This document shows, piece after piece, positions 47,613-61,700 of a stretch of 64,000 nucleotides of DNA (positions within the stretch are counted from its first letter, which is position 1; the number at the start of each line of letters is the position of its first letter). The stretch covers positions 186,001 to 250,000 of the forward strand of contig JAUJYZ010000754.1 in the NCBI GenBank assembly GCA_033675265.1, written 5' to 3'. The stretch comes from Actinostola sp. cb2023 (taxonomy: Eukaryota > Cnidaria > Anthozoa > Actiniaria > Actinostolidae). The notes beneath the pieces were generated by a model. That model worked only from the letters and a program-made list of their open reading frames with translations. It was not told the origin of the DNA and ran no database searches. Both the position numbers and the translations under genes were made by a program.

Positions 47613-48154
47613 CTTATTTCGTTGACACTTAAATTTCGCAATTTTGCGTAAATATTCAATTGCACTTTATTTTAATTCGTATTTACTTATAATTGTTACG
47701 TATATAGTCACATACAGTGCGTCATCAAATTTTCGTGATTTTTTTGAAAATCACGAAATTTGCGATACAAACGGTTCCTGAGATACACGATGCAATGCTT
47801 CATGCATGGTGCTCAATATTGCCGACATCATGCATTATTTCATTGTATGTCCACCTCTGCAACACTGATGTTGCACGCAATGTTGCAGAAGCCAGGATCG
47901 CAATCAGTATATCTCAACAACAATTGACCACAACAATTACAGGGTTGGACACACGCTGCAACAGTATTGCCAGCAATACTGCAATGTCACATCGTATATA
48001 CTGATATAATGCCGGCTCCATTAATTAATTAATTAATTTAATGATTTGCCAAGAGCAGGTGGGTTTACAAAAGAACACAAGGTCCCCTACAAGGTATACC
48101 ACCCAACCCAACCCCGTAAAATAAGTAACCCATCCCAAGATACGCCCAACTTTG

Positions 48155-48320
48155 ACAACAAATTGCGAAGACAAATTTTGGGAAAATTCCCAGAGTCCAT
48201 ATTGTTGTGACCTTTCGCTGACTCAATTCACATCGCCCATAGTGCATTTCGGGCTTGGTATGCAAGATGCAAGATGCAACAAAATTAAACCTTCACCAAC
48301 CTTTTATGAAATAGCTGTAT
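48155..48320. mobile_element. Inverted partial copy of the 1.2-kb element
   Basis: GTCCATATTGTTGTGACCTT, CATCGCCCATAGTGCATTTC and GGGCTTGGTATGCAAGATGC are reverse complements of 1220-1330. Confidence 0.75.
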
Positions 48321-48397
48321 GTATCTTCATGAAAGTGTCGTGGACATTTCATGTAATAAGGTATATTTTCACCTTTGAGCAAGGGAGAACACGGCAG

Positions 48398-48742
48398 AAA
48401 CTGGGCTGCCTGTTGTGGTGACGCGTTTTGCGGTTTTTGCGCGCGGGCTCATCAGTATATTGGGATTCCTGTGGCTCATGCTGACGTTTTGCGTTTTTCC
48501 ACAATAAGATCGCGCGGGCTCATCAATACTGAATAAATATGGCTGCCTAAATAAAGTGATGCGTCATTTTATTAGTGACGTTACGTTATCTTTGTTTATG
48601 AGCCCGCGCTATCATATTGTGGATAACCGCAAAAACGTCAGCGTGAACAACGCGCGCATAATCAAAAACCGCAAAACGCTTGCAAGCAAAACGCGTCATC
48701 ACCACAGGCAGCCCAGTTTCCGCCGTGCTCCCTTGCTTTGAG
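48398..48742. mobile_element. Palindromic element (345 nt)
   Basis: GGGAGAACACGGCAGAAACTG and its partner CAGTTTCCGCCGTGCTCCC, with inner arms GGCTGCCTGTTGTGGTGACG and CGTCATCACCACAGGCAGCC. Confidence 0.88.
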
Positions 48743-49738
48743 GTAGTCGTGCGTCTCCATATCATATTTCGATCTCTTAAAAGCGACGAATCTTCTAGTA
48801 TATCAGGCAAGGTGCTCGACTTGCAAGCTAAGGAGTGGTCGTATACAAAGATAGGCTCGATGCCATTGTGAGCGTCTTATGACGACACTAGACACGGATG
48901 CGAGGGAGACTATCGTTTAGACCTATTAGGACAAATAGACGCTCCGTCGCTCCTGGGGGTCGACCGGCCGGTTCCGGACACTGTATTCATCACGTACTGA
49001 TGTAAATTTCCTAATTATATCAGTTTGAAATTAATTAGTTCCAACTAATTTCCAAACATAGGAAATTCTTTGAAAATGTGGCCAAAACCTTGGACCAGTC
49101 ATTGAAAATCTGCAACTAATTTCCAATGCTGTCTCTGCTTCTACAGTACTAATGAACTTTTCTCCCATGCAGACAGTATGAGATCCGATCGGGACAGTTC
49201 TGATCTGATGGATCGTGGAAATCTCAGTATCGAATAATTTTGTATTTCCAATAGGCCTGGATCGAGTGTGACGCCGCGGTAAAAGCTCAAAGTTATTGCT
49301 TGTAAACATTTGTCTTTGTTTGCCGTTATATTGTGAAACTAGAAAAAAGGAAGAAAGCTAGAGGGAAAGGAAAAAATGCCCATCAACATCCCATCCCGCT
49401 CATTGTTTGCCTCAATACGCCATCTGCAAGATTCGCGAGAAGAAATAGAAAAATTAAACAGAAAACTCATAGGGGAAAAATGAATGATTTATTTGTTTTT
49501 CTTCTCATTTTATTTGTATATTGATCGAACTGCATGTCGTTACATAAATGGCGTGACTCGCGTGACTCATGAGGTATTCGTGAATTCGTCACATGATATA
49601 ATGCGTGACCGGTCACGGCCTGGTACAGAGCGCCCGGTTCAACGGTATCTTGGCTGACTTGAAAAGCTTTACTACCGATGTACTCAAGGAAATATTCACA
49701 TCCCATGGACTTATGACAAACATTATATTATATTCATC
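48743..49738. other. Region upstream of the ANKRD26-like gene
   Basis: Presumed promoter and 5' UTR. No clear TATA box, repeat or RNA gene is identified. Confidence 0.35.
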
Positions 49739-52700
49739 ATGTCTGGACTCAAAAAGCTCCTGAGAAGGAAAGAAAACAAGGCTAAACATGCCCCTTCGAC
49801 AGAAGATCTCAGTCAGTCGGGCCGTGAAATGGCTGCCGGAGCAGCTGGCTATCAGCCGAAGGAGAAAGATTTACCTAAACTACACAAGTCTGTCTGGTCT
49901 AGAGACACGACAAAACTCAAACAGCTCATCAAGAAAGCGGATGTCAATCAACTGGACAAGGAAAACAGGTAAGAAAGATCAACTTTGGATTCAAAAACTG
50001 CCATCGTTCTGACGGTTCTGCTGCTGCCGTTTCTCGTGGCAACGACGAAAGCGTCATGGCTGTTGTTTTGATGTGTGATTCTCAAAGTTCCCCCTCGATC
50101 TCTTCTCACTGGGGTTCACTATGAAGCAGACTTATCAATGTTGAATCATTGTCAATCCTAGACGATGTTTGTTCCTTTGACACCCCACTTTGGGTTGCAG
50201 TTAATTGATTTTATCGCGAGTGAATTCTCCATTTCAGAAGTCGAGTTCCCGCTTGACTAAACACGCAACCTAAAATAACTCATCGATAACATCATGGTTT
50301 TGATAAATCCTTGCATTTTTATTTTAAAAATAAACTCCTAAAGTATAAAACGGCACTTTAGTCTCTCTGCAACGGAAATCGAGTCTTTCTTTAATACATT
50401 TGTGTCGGTTTTCCGTTATTGCCTGGATGAATTCAGGCTCCCAAGAGACAAGAAGTATTTTTAGGCTGTTTTACATGTATAAAGCTTATCTCTAATGAAT
50501 CAATTATCAATTACAAATATGATCTTTTTGTGTATTTATCAAAACTTGATCCCTCTATACATGTAGAATTTAAACGTGATGCCGCAATATGATACACTCA
50601 CTTCCTTGAAAGTCTTGAATTGCGTGGGACGATGGAGGGGAAGAATTATAGTTCTAGAAATTTTAAAAATATATCTACTTATTTTGTCTTCGGCATTCTA
50701 ATGTTTGATCGCCCTCTTTGAAACCGTTATCTTGTGTTTACAGCCTTCCAGGTGTCGAAGAACGTGTCAGTCAAATGTAGACACCTTTCTGCCTTTGATT
50801 TCCTACATTTTTTTTAAAGATAATTTTTGGGCACCATCTTTTGATGTGTGAGAGATCAACAAGACAACATGTTATGCATCATTGCATGGTTATGAACATA
50901 GACTGCACTAGCTAGCTATAGCTGTCACCCATAAACTACTGTAATAATAAAATTCATCAAAATCAATACTGCATATCATTCTTCCTGTAAATAATAATAA
51001 AATAAATGAAAAAAAAAAGAGATATTTTTGAGTGGGATTTTATTTCATTTTTCACATAAATCTACTTCCCATTTTGCATGTGCTTTTAAAATAAATGTAT
51101 ACTTTTTGCTTATACAAGTGCATCAGCAAATAGGTTGTCTGTTTCTCTCTACATGTACTTCCCATTTCCGTTAAATATTATTATTAAATAAGAGTGGTAG
51201 CTGAATACGTGGTGTGACATCTCATTAACGTCAATGAATATTATTATTCTTTATTGTCATCAAAAAAACATCCTCTAAATTAGTTCTATAATACCTACAC
51301 ATACACTCATTTCGATAAAGTTAGTCACGCGAAAAGCTTCGAAGGTGAGACCAAGAAGGACCATTGGTACATACACTTTAACCAACCCAGGATCCTAATC
51401 AGTCTCACGTTCGAAGCTTTACGGGTGACTAACTTTGTCGAAATATATACAATGTACATGATCATGTACATTTGTAACAAACAGCGGAGACCAAAAACAC
51501 AGCTTTGTTGTTCAATGTCATTGATAAACAATCATGTCATTAATTGGCACCCTATACAGTACATTGTACAGGACATGTACGTCATGAGTAAAGCCATCAG
51601 CCTGTTTTAAAAGCGCATTAAAATATTTAGAATATTGAAGCCATTCCCCATAGTTCATATAATTATTCTCTACATGTTGTTGATAAAGCAACCTGATGGG
51701 TAACATTGTGTTTGCATGCAACCAGACTCATTCCAATTGCAATGTGTTCACTTCATATTATTATTGGAAAGGTATAATTATATCAGCACCTGGCTGCAGT
51801 GTGATGCAAAAGGGAAGGCCTATAATCACAATTATAATTCCTAAAAATACATTATGACTGTAATATATATCAGGGTTTTTGTTAAAGGAGTGTGAAATGG
51901 TCACGGCAAAAAGTCAGAGTCTCGCAAAATTTTGGTCAAATTTTGTGGGTGTCGAAGTCGTTTTTTTTGCAAAAAGCTGTCTCAGAGTCTCGAATTTTTA
52001 AAACAAAGGAAATCGGTGAAAACGCGTCTTGGGCTCGCAAAAATATGCCTTGTCTCGGAGTCGCGCAAAGTCTTGCCTTGACCATTCGATACCCCATGTT
52101 AAGTTTAGAATGTACATGTTATGTTTGCAACTGATAAATTTCATGATGTGGAGGTACAGAATGGCAGTACATCGAGTAGCCATTTCATAAGTATATATTA
52201 TATATATAATATACATATACACCTATTTTCAAAAACGTTGTCCAAATAGCCAAATACCAATTCATTCAAAAAGACAAAAGAAACAGTTCAGCTTGAGTGC
52301 ACTTCTTTTGTCTTTTAATGAAATCCTATTTGGCTTTTTTGATTATTATTGGACAACGTTTTTGAAATTAGGTGTATATGTACATGTTTATATTAGTTTA
52401 GTAAGTAAAATTCTTTATTCAAACACGATTGATTTGTAAGCAGAGTTGCTAGGGCTGTGTACTTACTAACAATACTACTAAGGCAGTTTGGGTAAAATGG
52501 CACTGACCAAAATTATTTTTAAAAATTGAAATAGTAGCATCTGGAATAAAGGTCCCAGTGTCTACCAAAACCCTGAACATCGCATACATGTATATTCCAA
52601 TTGATAAACATTAAAGGTTGTAGACTGTACATCGATGTAGTATGTAGCCCGATCATCTTACATTGTACATACATGTACATGTATGCGTATTGGCCATTAC

Positions 52701-55700
52701 CAAATCGAGCAGGGGACTGGTACCAAGTCCGTAAAACTAATTCAATTTGATACTAGTAAAATTGGGCATCATTTTCTGAGAGAGCATATCAAACTTAGCT
52801 AGTCTGCAAAGTTTGGTGAACTTCGGCTTAATATTGACGATGCTAGAGGGCATCAAAGATGTCTATTTCCCCATACAAACTCTGTAATTTTTTGACGTTG
52901 TCCAGCCAAACCATACATTCACTGTAAAATTTTGGCTGGACAACACAATTTCAAAAGTTTATAATTCCGATAGAATTCGCTCAATTCACATCAAACTTTG
53001 CACAGATGCTAATTTCAACATGCTGTTTCATGTCATAAACTTATACCCCATTCACACCAAACCTTGTTTAGTTAAACTAGGTTTTTCTCGCTTCTATAAT
53101 TTGAGGGCATCTAATTTCACAGGAATCAAACTCTGGTATTTATACTTGCAACATAAAGGACAGTTTACCGACAGTTTTGTGCCAAATGTTGTATCGCGTT
53201 TGTAGATAATTTTCTAAACCTGTTTAGTTAAACCACTTTAAACCATGTTTAAGCCTCGGTGTGAACGGGGTATTAGTTTGGTAATTACATTAATTCTAAT
53301 AAACTCGTTCCCAGTCCCCTGCTCGATTTGATAGTGGCTAATACACATGTATGTATATCACAGGTTCTCTAAATATCCTTTGTTTAGGGTGTTGTTTCAG
53401 TGACCCACATTTCCTTCTGCAAACACTGCATCTACATGTACGGTCTGTACCACAGGAAATCTATCTGTGAGACTACAAGCACATTTACATTGTGTAATTG
53501 AATCATTTATTATCGCTAAGCTTTAAATGCACATTGTTTTCTATAGGACTGCTCTTCATCTTGCTGCAGCCATGGGCAATGAAGAAATGTGCCGCTTTCT
53601 ACTTGCTAATAAAGCCAAGACAAACCTTTGTGATAACAATGGTAGAACTCCACTCATGAAGGTGTGTTCATTTATGGTGTGTTGCTTTGAACATCAGTGT
53701 GCATAGATCTACAATAATTATATTCACTGTAAATAAATATATAATATATGTTCAGTAATTGAAGGGGTCCCTGCAAGAACAGCATAAGTGATCTCTGATC
53801 AAAATCTCAATTCTCCTTGAGATTCTTTGAATTTCAAAAGAGAATTTGGGTTTTGATCACAAGTCACTTACTCTGTTCTTGCAGGGACCCCTTCAATTTC
53901 AATCATGAATATTCCTAAACAACTTGGATTCAAACCACAGGCAGCCCTTTTTGATGGGACTCCTGTGGTACAGCATCCACAATTATAATAGAATTCTTGG
54001 TAGATTTATTTTTAAACAGCCAACTGAAAAATGACTGCAGTTTTGCAGAAGTTGGCACAAAGGCAATTTTTATAGCCAGGACTGTCTGCTTCTTTCATCT
54101 TGATAGTTGGTAGAATTAGCTAAAAATATCTGGCTCAACTACATTGTACATACAAGATTTTCAAGTTATAATGTACATGTAGCAGATCAAAACAACCATC
54201 AAAATGTCAAATCTTCATACACTTTAGCGAGGAGTACCCTATATATAATATAAATATAAATTATTAGACAAACTTTATAATTAGATATCGAATTTCAGAT
54301 TTTATCAGTTAGATTTTGTATTTTAGTTCATTATTTATTATTATTAATGTAATGGGTTTTGAAAAGCCTTGTTGGAAAACCTAATAAAGTATGTATACAG
54401 TCAACTCTCTCGTAAGCGGACACCCTCGGGAATTGAAAAAAGTGTCCGTTAGTAGAGCTGTCCGCTTATGAGAACTATTCCCGTAAGCGGACACCAAAGA
54501 AAAATAGGGTGGATGTCCGCTTACGGGAGAGTTAATTACGTTTTAATCGGTAGAGAAAAATAGCAACTGAACCGTACACTTGCTTCCCCGCGGACAAATG
54601 GAGATTTGACAAATCCGATCCCCACTGTTCTGTTGCTCTGTAAAAGGTCATATTTTTGTTGATTTATTGCAAATTAAAGACAAATTCCATTGCCGAAAGT
54701 CCATTATTATATGGTGTGTCCGCTTACGAGAGAGCGTAAGCAAAAGAAAAATCCAATTTTCATTTTCAAAAGTGTCCGCGTCCGCTTACGAGAGAGTGTC
54801 CGCTTACGGGAATGTGTAAATACAGAGTTTGACTGGGAGGTAAAACGGGGATTTGAAAAGGTGTCCGTAAGTAGAGCTGTCCGCTTACGAGAGTGTCCGT
54901 TAGCGGAGAGTTGACTGTATGTATAATGTGACCTGTAGCTACCAGCTTATTATTAATTATTATAAACTAGCTTGACAACATACAAGTATCGTTGTACTGT
55001 GCTTGTAGAACTTGTAACACAAATTGTTGGTTTTACTCTCAGGTTGTTGAAATCCAATCCCACAGTTGTACAGAAATTCTTCTTGGAAATGGAGCAGACG
55101 CCAATGTTGTGGATACCATGAACAGTACTTCATTGCATTTAGCATCAGCCAATGGTGAAATAGATATCGCAGTGCTGTTGATAGGAAAAGGAGCTAAAGT
55201 CAATGCACAAGATAAGGTTAATATTTCATGTTTTCAGATGTATGTACAGTATACGTACAGTATTTCAACTGACTATGAAAATTATGCCACCCTTATGACA
55301 TTGCACACTTACTATTGGACTACACTGTAAATGAGTTTAGTTGTATTATAAATATTCTCTATCATCATCATCACATCATCAGGGCTGATCATCATCATCA
55401 TCATACAATGTACATGTATATATCATTTTGAATTACCACCTTTTTCTGTCATCCCCCTCTCCCCCCATTCCCCCTCTCCCTTCTACCCCCTCACCCCTCT
55501 CCTCCCCTCTCCTCCCCTCTCCTCCCCTCTCCTCCCCTCTCCTCCCCTCCCCTCTCCTCCCCTCTCTCCCCCTCTCCCCTCTCCTCCCCTCTCCTCCCCT
55601 CTCCTCCCCTCTCCTCCCCTCTCCTCCCCTCTCCTCTCCTCCCCCTTGCTCCTCCCCTCTCCTCCCCTCTCCTCCCCTCTCTCCCTTCTCCTCCCCTCTC

Positions 55701-58700
55701 TACATGTACCTTTCTCTTGACAATTAAAACAAATGAGAAATGAATGCTGTATGTGATTTCATCTTTTTTTAAGACATACATTTTGTATTTTCAGGAGGGA
55801 TTCACTCCGTTGCATGTTGCTGCCTCTCTTGGATATCAAGACTTTGTCGGCGTCAGGCCCGTTTTTTACAGGGACACTGATAACGTTGCTGTCTCAAGAG
55901 CTTGCGCTTCTGTCGGGCTTCTCATTCACGAAGGAGCATCCATTGATGCTGTTGATACCCATGGAAGGTAAAAGAAGTAGCAATCATTCATGGTGTTTGC
56001 ATCTATTTAGCTTAGAAGTGAGGCTGAAGCCTCCTCTCCTCTCCTAAGTCCCCCTTCCATACTTCCTGGTGTGCGTGCCAATTATATATGTACTGTACTG
56101 TGTTTTTACAGTGACACTGATAACGTCTCAAGAGCTTGCGCTTCTGCTTGCGTCAGGCCCGTTTTTACAGTGACACTGATAACGTCTTAAGAGCTTGCGC
56201 TTCTGCTTGCGTCAGGCCCGTTTTTACAGTGACACTGATAACGTCTCAAGAGCTTGCGCTTCTGCTTGCGTCAGGCCCGTTTTTACAGTGACACTGATAA
56301 CGTCTCAAGAGCTTGCGCTTCTGCTTGCGTCAGGCCCGTTTTTTTACAGTGACACTGATAACGTCTCAAGAGCTTGCGCTGCTGCTTGCGTCAGGCCCGT
56401 TTTTACAGTGACACTGATCAAACGTCTCAAGAGCTTGCGCTTCTGCTTGCGTCAGGCCCGTTTTTACAGTGACACTGATAACGTCTCAAGAGCTTGCGCT
56501 GCTGCTTGCGTCAGGCCGTTTTTACAGTGACACTGATAACGTCTCAAGAGCTTGCGCTTCTGCTTGCGTCAGGCCCGTTTTTACAGTGACACTGATAACG
56601 TCTCAAGAGCTTGCGCTGCTGCTTGCGTCAGGCCCGTTTTTACAGTGACACTGATAACGTCTTAAGAGCTTGCGTGCATGCGTCCCCGCCGTTTGCTCCG
56701 GGAGCCGGTCAAGGGGTTGATTTCAATTGACTAATGCATTAATTACAGGGACACTGATAATGTCTCAAGAACTTGCGTTATATCCCCGCTATGCTCCGGG
56801 GGCCGGGGGGGATTTCAATTGACTAATGCATTAATTACAGGGACACTGATAATGTCTCAAGAACTTGCGTTATATCCCCGCTATGCTCCGGGAGCCGGTG
56901 GCCGGGGTTGATTTCAATTGACTAATGCATTAATTACAGGGACACTGATAATGTCTCAAGAACTTGCGTTATATCCCCGCTATGCTTCGGGAGCCGGGGG
57001 CCGGGGTTGATTTCAATTGACTAATGCATTAATTACAGGGACACTGATAATGTCTCAAGAACTTGCGTTATATCCCCGCTATGCTCCGGGGGCCGGGGGG
57101 ATTTCAATTGACTAATGCATTAATTACGAAGACGTGACTGACGTCCGGCAATGCTATCCGATGCGTTTTTGTGACAGCAAGCGAGCCATACTCTTCATGT
57201 CGTGTTGTGTTTGCTAAGTACACTTATGTATGGTTAATTGTACCATGTAGGACCGCGTTAATGACTGCCGCCAGCGAGGGCCATATTGGTATAGTCAAGC
57301 TGTTGCTACAGAATAATGCTAACACGGAAATCAGAGACACTCAAGGATGGAAGGCTTCTGATCACGCAATCATTCACGGACATCACAGGTAAATACGTAC
57401 ATCAATATCAGGGCCGTACACAGCACAGGGGCAAGGGGGTAGTCCCCCCTCCCTCACAAGGTGAAGAGATACCAAAAAGTACTGAGAATTGTACTATTTT
57501 TTTTGCTGTTAAATACGTACTGCGCCCTCTTTAATTTTGGGTTATGTACGGCCCTGAATATATACCCTATTGTTATACCCTCACAAATAAATAATCCCCC
57601 AATCAAATCTCCGTATTTTGGTCACATGTCGACCCAATATTTTGCGAGGTAGATCAGGTAGGACATCGTCGTCATCATCATCATCGTCGTTATCATCATC
57701 GTATATCAGAACCACTTCGTATATGTACATGTACTTAATCATCATCATCGTCATTATCATCATCGTCATCATCATTGCATGTCAGAACCACTTCGTATAT
57801 GTACATGTACTTCTTTCATCATCATTAATCATTTTTAATGATCATCATCATCATCACCGTCACTTTCATAATACACCATCACTACCACCACCAACATCGT
57901 CGTCATCATCATCATCATTGCAATCAGAACCACTTCCTATGTGTACATGCACTTCTTAATCATCATCACTGTCATCATCATCATCACCGTCACTTTCATA
58001 ATCACAGCCATGAAATACACCATCACTACCACCACCATCGTCATCATCATCATCATCATTGCAATCAGAACCACTTCCTATGTGTACATGCACTTCTTAA
58101 TCATCATCATCATCATCATCACCATCACTTTCATAATCACAGCCATGAAATACACCATCACTACCACCACCATCGTCATCATCATCATCATCATTGCAAT
58201 CAGAACCACTTCCTATGTGTACATGCACTTCTTAATCATCATCACTGTCATCATCATCATCACCGTCACTTTCATAATCACAGCCATGAAATACACCATC
58301 ACTACCACCATCATCGTCATCTTCATAATCATCAGAACAAGAGCGAGATACACATGCAGTTTTAATCGCTGACCTCCATGTACATGCATGTTTCCTTTCC
58401 TTAGTTGTTCAAATATAATAGAAGAACACGAAGAGAAACAGGAAGCCCAACAACGTCCCACACCAGCATCCAAGACAGGCCGTAAGAGTACTAATAACAA
58501 TCTCTCAGGACTGCTGGGTACTGATGAACTAGAGTTTACCTTTGGTGGGCCTGCGGTGGATATGGGTAAGCGGTCTTCTTGGTTTCTCACAAGGCAATAG
58601 GAAAACAGAGTAGTATAGCCCGCGTAGTATAACCCGCGTAGTATAGCCCGCGTAGTATAGCCCGCGTAGTATAGCCCGCGTAGTATAGCCCGCGTAGTAT

Positions 58701-61700
58701 AGCCCTCCCTGCGTGAGCCTGGTGGCACAGGCTAAGAGTAGTAAGGATAGAAGAGCCCAGTGAGTTTGTCAGTTGAGAGACTCTAGGGATTGAAAGGAGA
58801 GCAGAGTAAATTTAAAAAAAATGAGGGTGAGAGTTAAGGTGCAGTAATACGGGCAACAAAATCGTGCAACTTGTCGCGCAACATTGTTGTGTTGCAAGTT
58901 GCAGAGCAATGTTTCTCGTATTACCACAGTTCGCACAACTTGACGCGCAACATATTTTCGTGTTGCAGGTTGCAAAACTTTGTTGCGCAAAGTAGAAGCT
59001 CTTTCTACTTCATGCAACAAAGTTTTGCAACCTGCAACAAATGACCGAAAATTTAATTTGTTGCGGGACAAGTTGCGCGAACGATGGTAATACGAGAAAC
59101 ATTGCTCTGCAACTTGCAACGCAACAATCTGAACAATGTTGCGCGACGAGTTGCACGATTTTGTTGCTCGTATTACCGCACCTTTAGACCAACCAATCTC
59201 GTTCCCAGTGCCCCCTCATCTACGAAAATGGAGTTCGAAGAAGACGAGGGGGCACTGGGAACGAGGTGGATACTTTTCAGACCTCATACTCTGGACAGAA
59301 AGCGAGAACATATGGCAGTCACATGAGCCACGTCAGGCTAGATCTATACATGAAGACTGGTCTCACAACACAGCGAATATTTCCTGCTAATCATTATATC
59401 CTAACTTTGTTCCCTTAGGAACAGACAGTGCTTCAGGGCGTGAGGATGAGTCAGCCAGTCAGTAAGTACAGTATTTTGAATAATGGTTTTATTCGTTGAC
59501 TTGCAAGTTTACCCTTCTGTTTTATGAAACTCCACCGAGAATGAAACGATGCGAGAAAGACGCAGGTGGAATGGGACGACAAGAAGACTCAGTCTTCGGC
59601 GGAGTTTTGCGTAAAACGTAGACACATTTTTTTGCGGTCTATAAGACCCGATTCAGATTGCGATAATTAAGATAAGTAGGCGGTCATTGGTTATTTAACA
59701 AGGCGGGCTTCAGCAATGAGCAATGAGCCTTCGGTTTCCTCAGCGGCACAGAGCGCATGCGCCTTGGTACCCAGTTGGTGAATTGCGGCCATAAGAACAA
59801 GAAAGCCCATAAATTATGCAAACTGCACCAGTGCGGTATACTTACCAAATCTGACATTACTACGGTTATCTCCTTTCAGCGACTCTCTCGATGAAAACTC
59901 TTGGAATTCCTCTGCAGGCGAAGATGCATTTGATGTTAAGAAAAAGGTATTTACAGTATATAAAATGCCTGCCAACAACAACAACAATGATAATTTACAC
60001 ATTTATAAAACGCCCATAGCATTAAAGTTCTAAGCGCAGTAAAGCTCTCTTTCTAATTAATATTATTATTAATTAATATTATTATCTTATTATTTATATG
60101 ATAATATAAATATAATAATGTGAAATACTGTAAAAAGAAAAAACGAGACATCAAAACTGAAACAACGAAGAATAAGAGAGCTAAGGCAAATAACCACAAA
60201 TAAACTAGCAAAAATCACCAAAAGAAATAATAGCATAGTGAACAACAGTTATATACAGTCATTTGCAAAAATTCTGGCCGCTACGAAATATCAATATATC
60301 GATATATCGGGTGCATTATGGGTAATTAAATAATCGAAAATTCCCCTTAAAGCGGGTTAACGGCAAAGTTGGTAGAAATACTTAGTATAATGTTTATTTT
60401 AGTCATACGTTTGTTGTTTGTAAATTTTGCTTCATTTAATAAGTTAGGAAACTCAAAATAGTGTTATTTAATTACCCATAATGCACCCGATATATTGATA
60501 TATTGATATATCGTGGCGGCCAGAATTTTTGCAAATGACTGTATGCATTTGTATGATTTACAGGATTGTCACCAACTCGTTCCCAGGCTCTTCTCCCTTC
60601 CAGGAGAAGAGCCTGCGAACAAGGTTCGGTTTTCACTAGTTTTTTTGAGTATTTCACTAGTTTTTTTGAGTAGAAGACTCTAGCTTAAACTAGGCAGCAC
60701 AACTGGCATCAAAACGGCAACGCACGATGCAAATATTGCTTATTGACAAAACTTCTCTACAACGACCATCTATAATACAGACCCTTCGGTCCCTTCGGTG
60801 TCCGTATTAAAGAAATTCAGCTGTAATCTATTGTTCCCTCTAATGTTTCAGCCCGGTAAACCTAGTCTTCTTGCTGCCCTTAAACCAGTAGCTCGTTCAG
60901 AATCAGATGTATCTATTCACAGCCATAAATGTAAGTATCAACGAGGTTGTTGAATTTAGCGTTAGGAAGAGAGGGTGGAGGGTTGAACCACACCTTACGG
61001 CCACCCCGTTAAGACAGCCAGTCTGTTTCGAATGTTGGTGACCAGATTAGCGGGGTTGTATTGTATTCTGTTACAATGTATCTTCTCCTTACCCCTCCCC
61101 ACACAAAACCATCAATGGCTAAAGGAAAGCTAAATACCTTACGAAAACAATGTCAATGAAGATCTTATTCAGTCCGCATGTCTCTTTAGTTAACCGAACA
61201 AATCCGGCCGCGAACACGCAAATATTCCATATCATACATGGCATTGTGTTGTGTTGTGAGTAAAGATGTTTCTGAGTTTATGAACGAAAAAACCCATGTT
61301 TCAATACCATGCGCAGAAAAGGTGCGCAGTGCTTGTCAAGGGAAGTCGAAGCATAGTGTCAGCGTTTAATGCGCATGTTCAAATGTAAGGGAAGGTTTCA
61401 TTTGTAAGCTTTTCGATGATGATCGATATTGTCTCAGAGTAATTCATTCTCAATCTCTTGTTTATCTGTAGCTGCAAGCCGCATTCCCGTCAAGAAAGAG
61501 AACGTCACACCCGCCACCAGTCAAGGTATACATGTCAGTATAGATTCGTTTTCGTATGAGTGGGAAGTAGTTACGGTACGGTTCGTGCCGTGCGGTGACC
61601 GTGCGGTGACCGTGCCGTGCGGTGACCGTGCCTTGCGGTGACCATGCCGTGCGGTGACCGTGCCTTGCGGCGACCGTGCGTTGACCGTGCCTTGCGGTGA

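Larger units (their letters stand above)
49969..53546. other. Intron 1 of the ANKRD26-like gene, with several inverted-repeat elements
   Basis: A 3.6-kb intron with a phase-2 GTAAGA donor and a TTTTCTATAG acceptor. It holds the palindromes listed separately at 51.3, 52.2 and 52.7 kb and a sequence (51895-52090) related to the interior of the 46-kb element. Confidence 0.75.

Noticed and set aside
48152..48421. 89-codon plus-strand ORF near 48.2 kb
   Set aside because: It overlaps an inverted copy of a repeat also found at 1.2 kb and has no domain.
55491..55781. Arg/Gly/Glu-rich ORF on the minus strand
   Set aside because: It is a translation of the CTCCTCCC repeat; no other coding evidence.
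57838..58365. His-rich ORF (possible metal-binding protein)
   Set aside because: It is a translation of CAT/ATC microsatellite DNA inside an intron of the ANKRD26-like gene.
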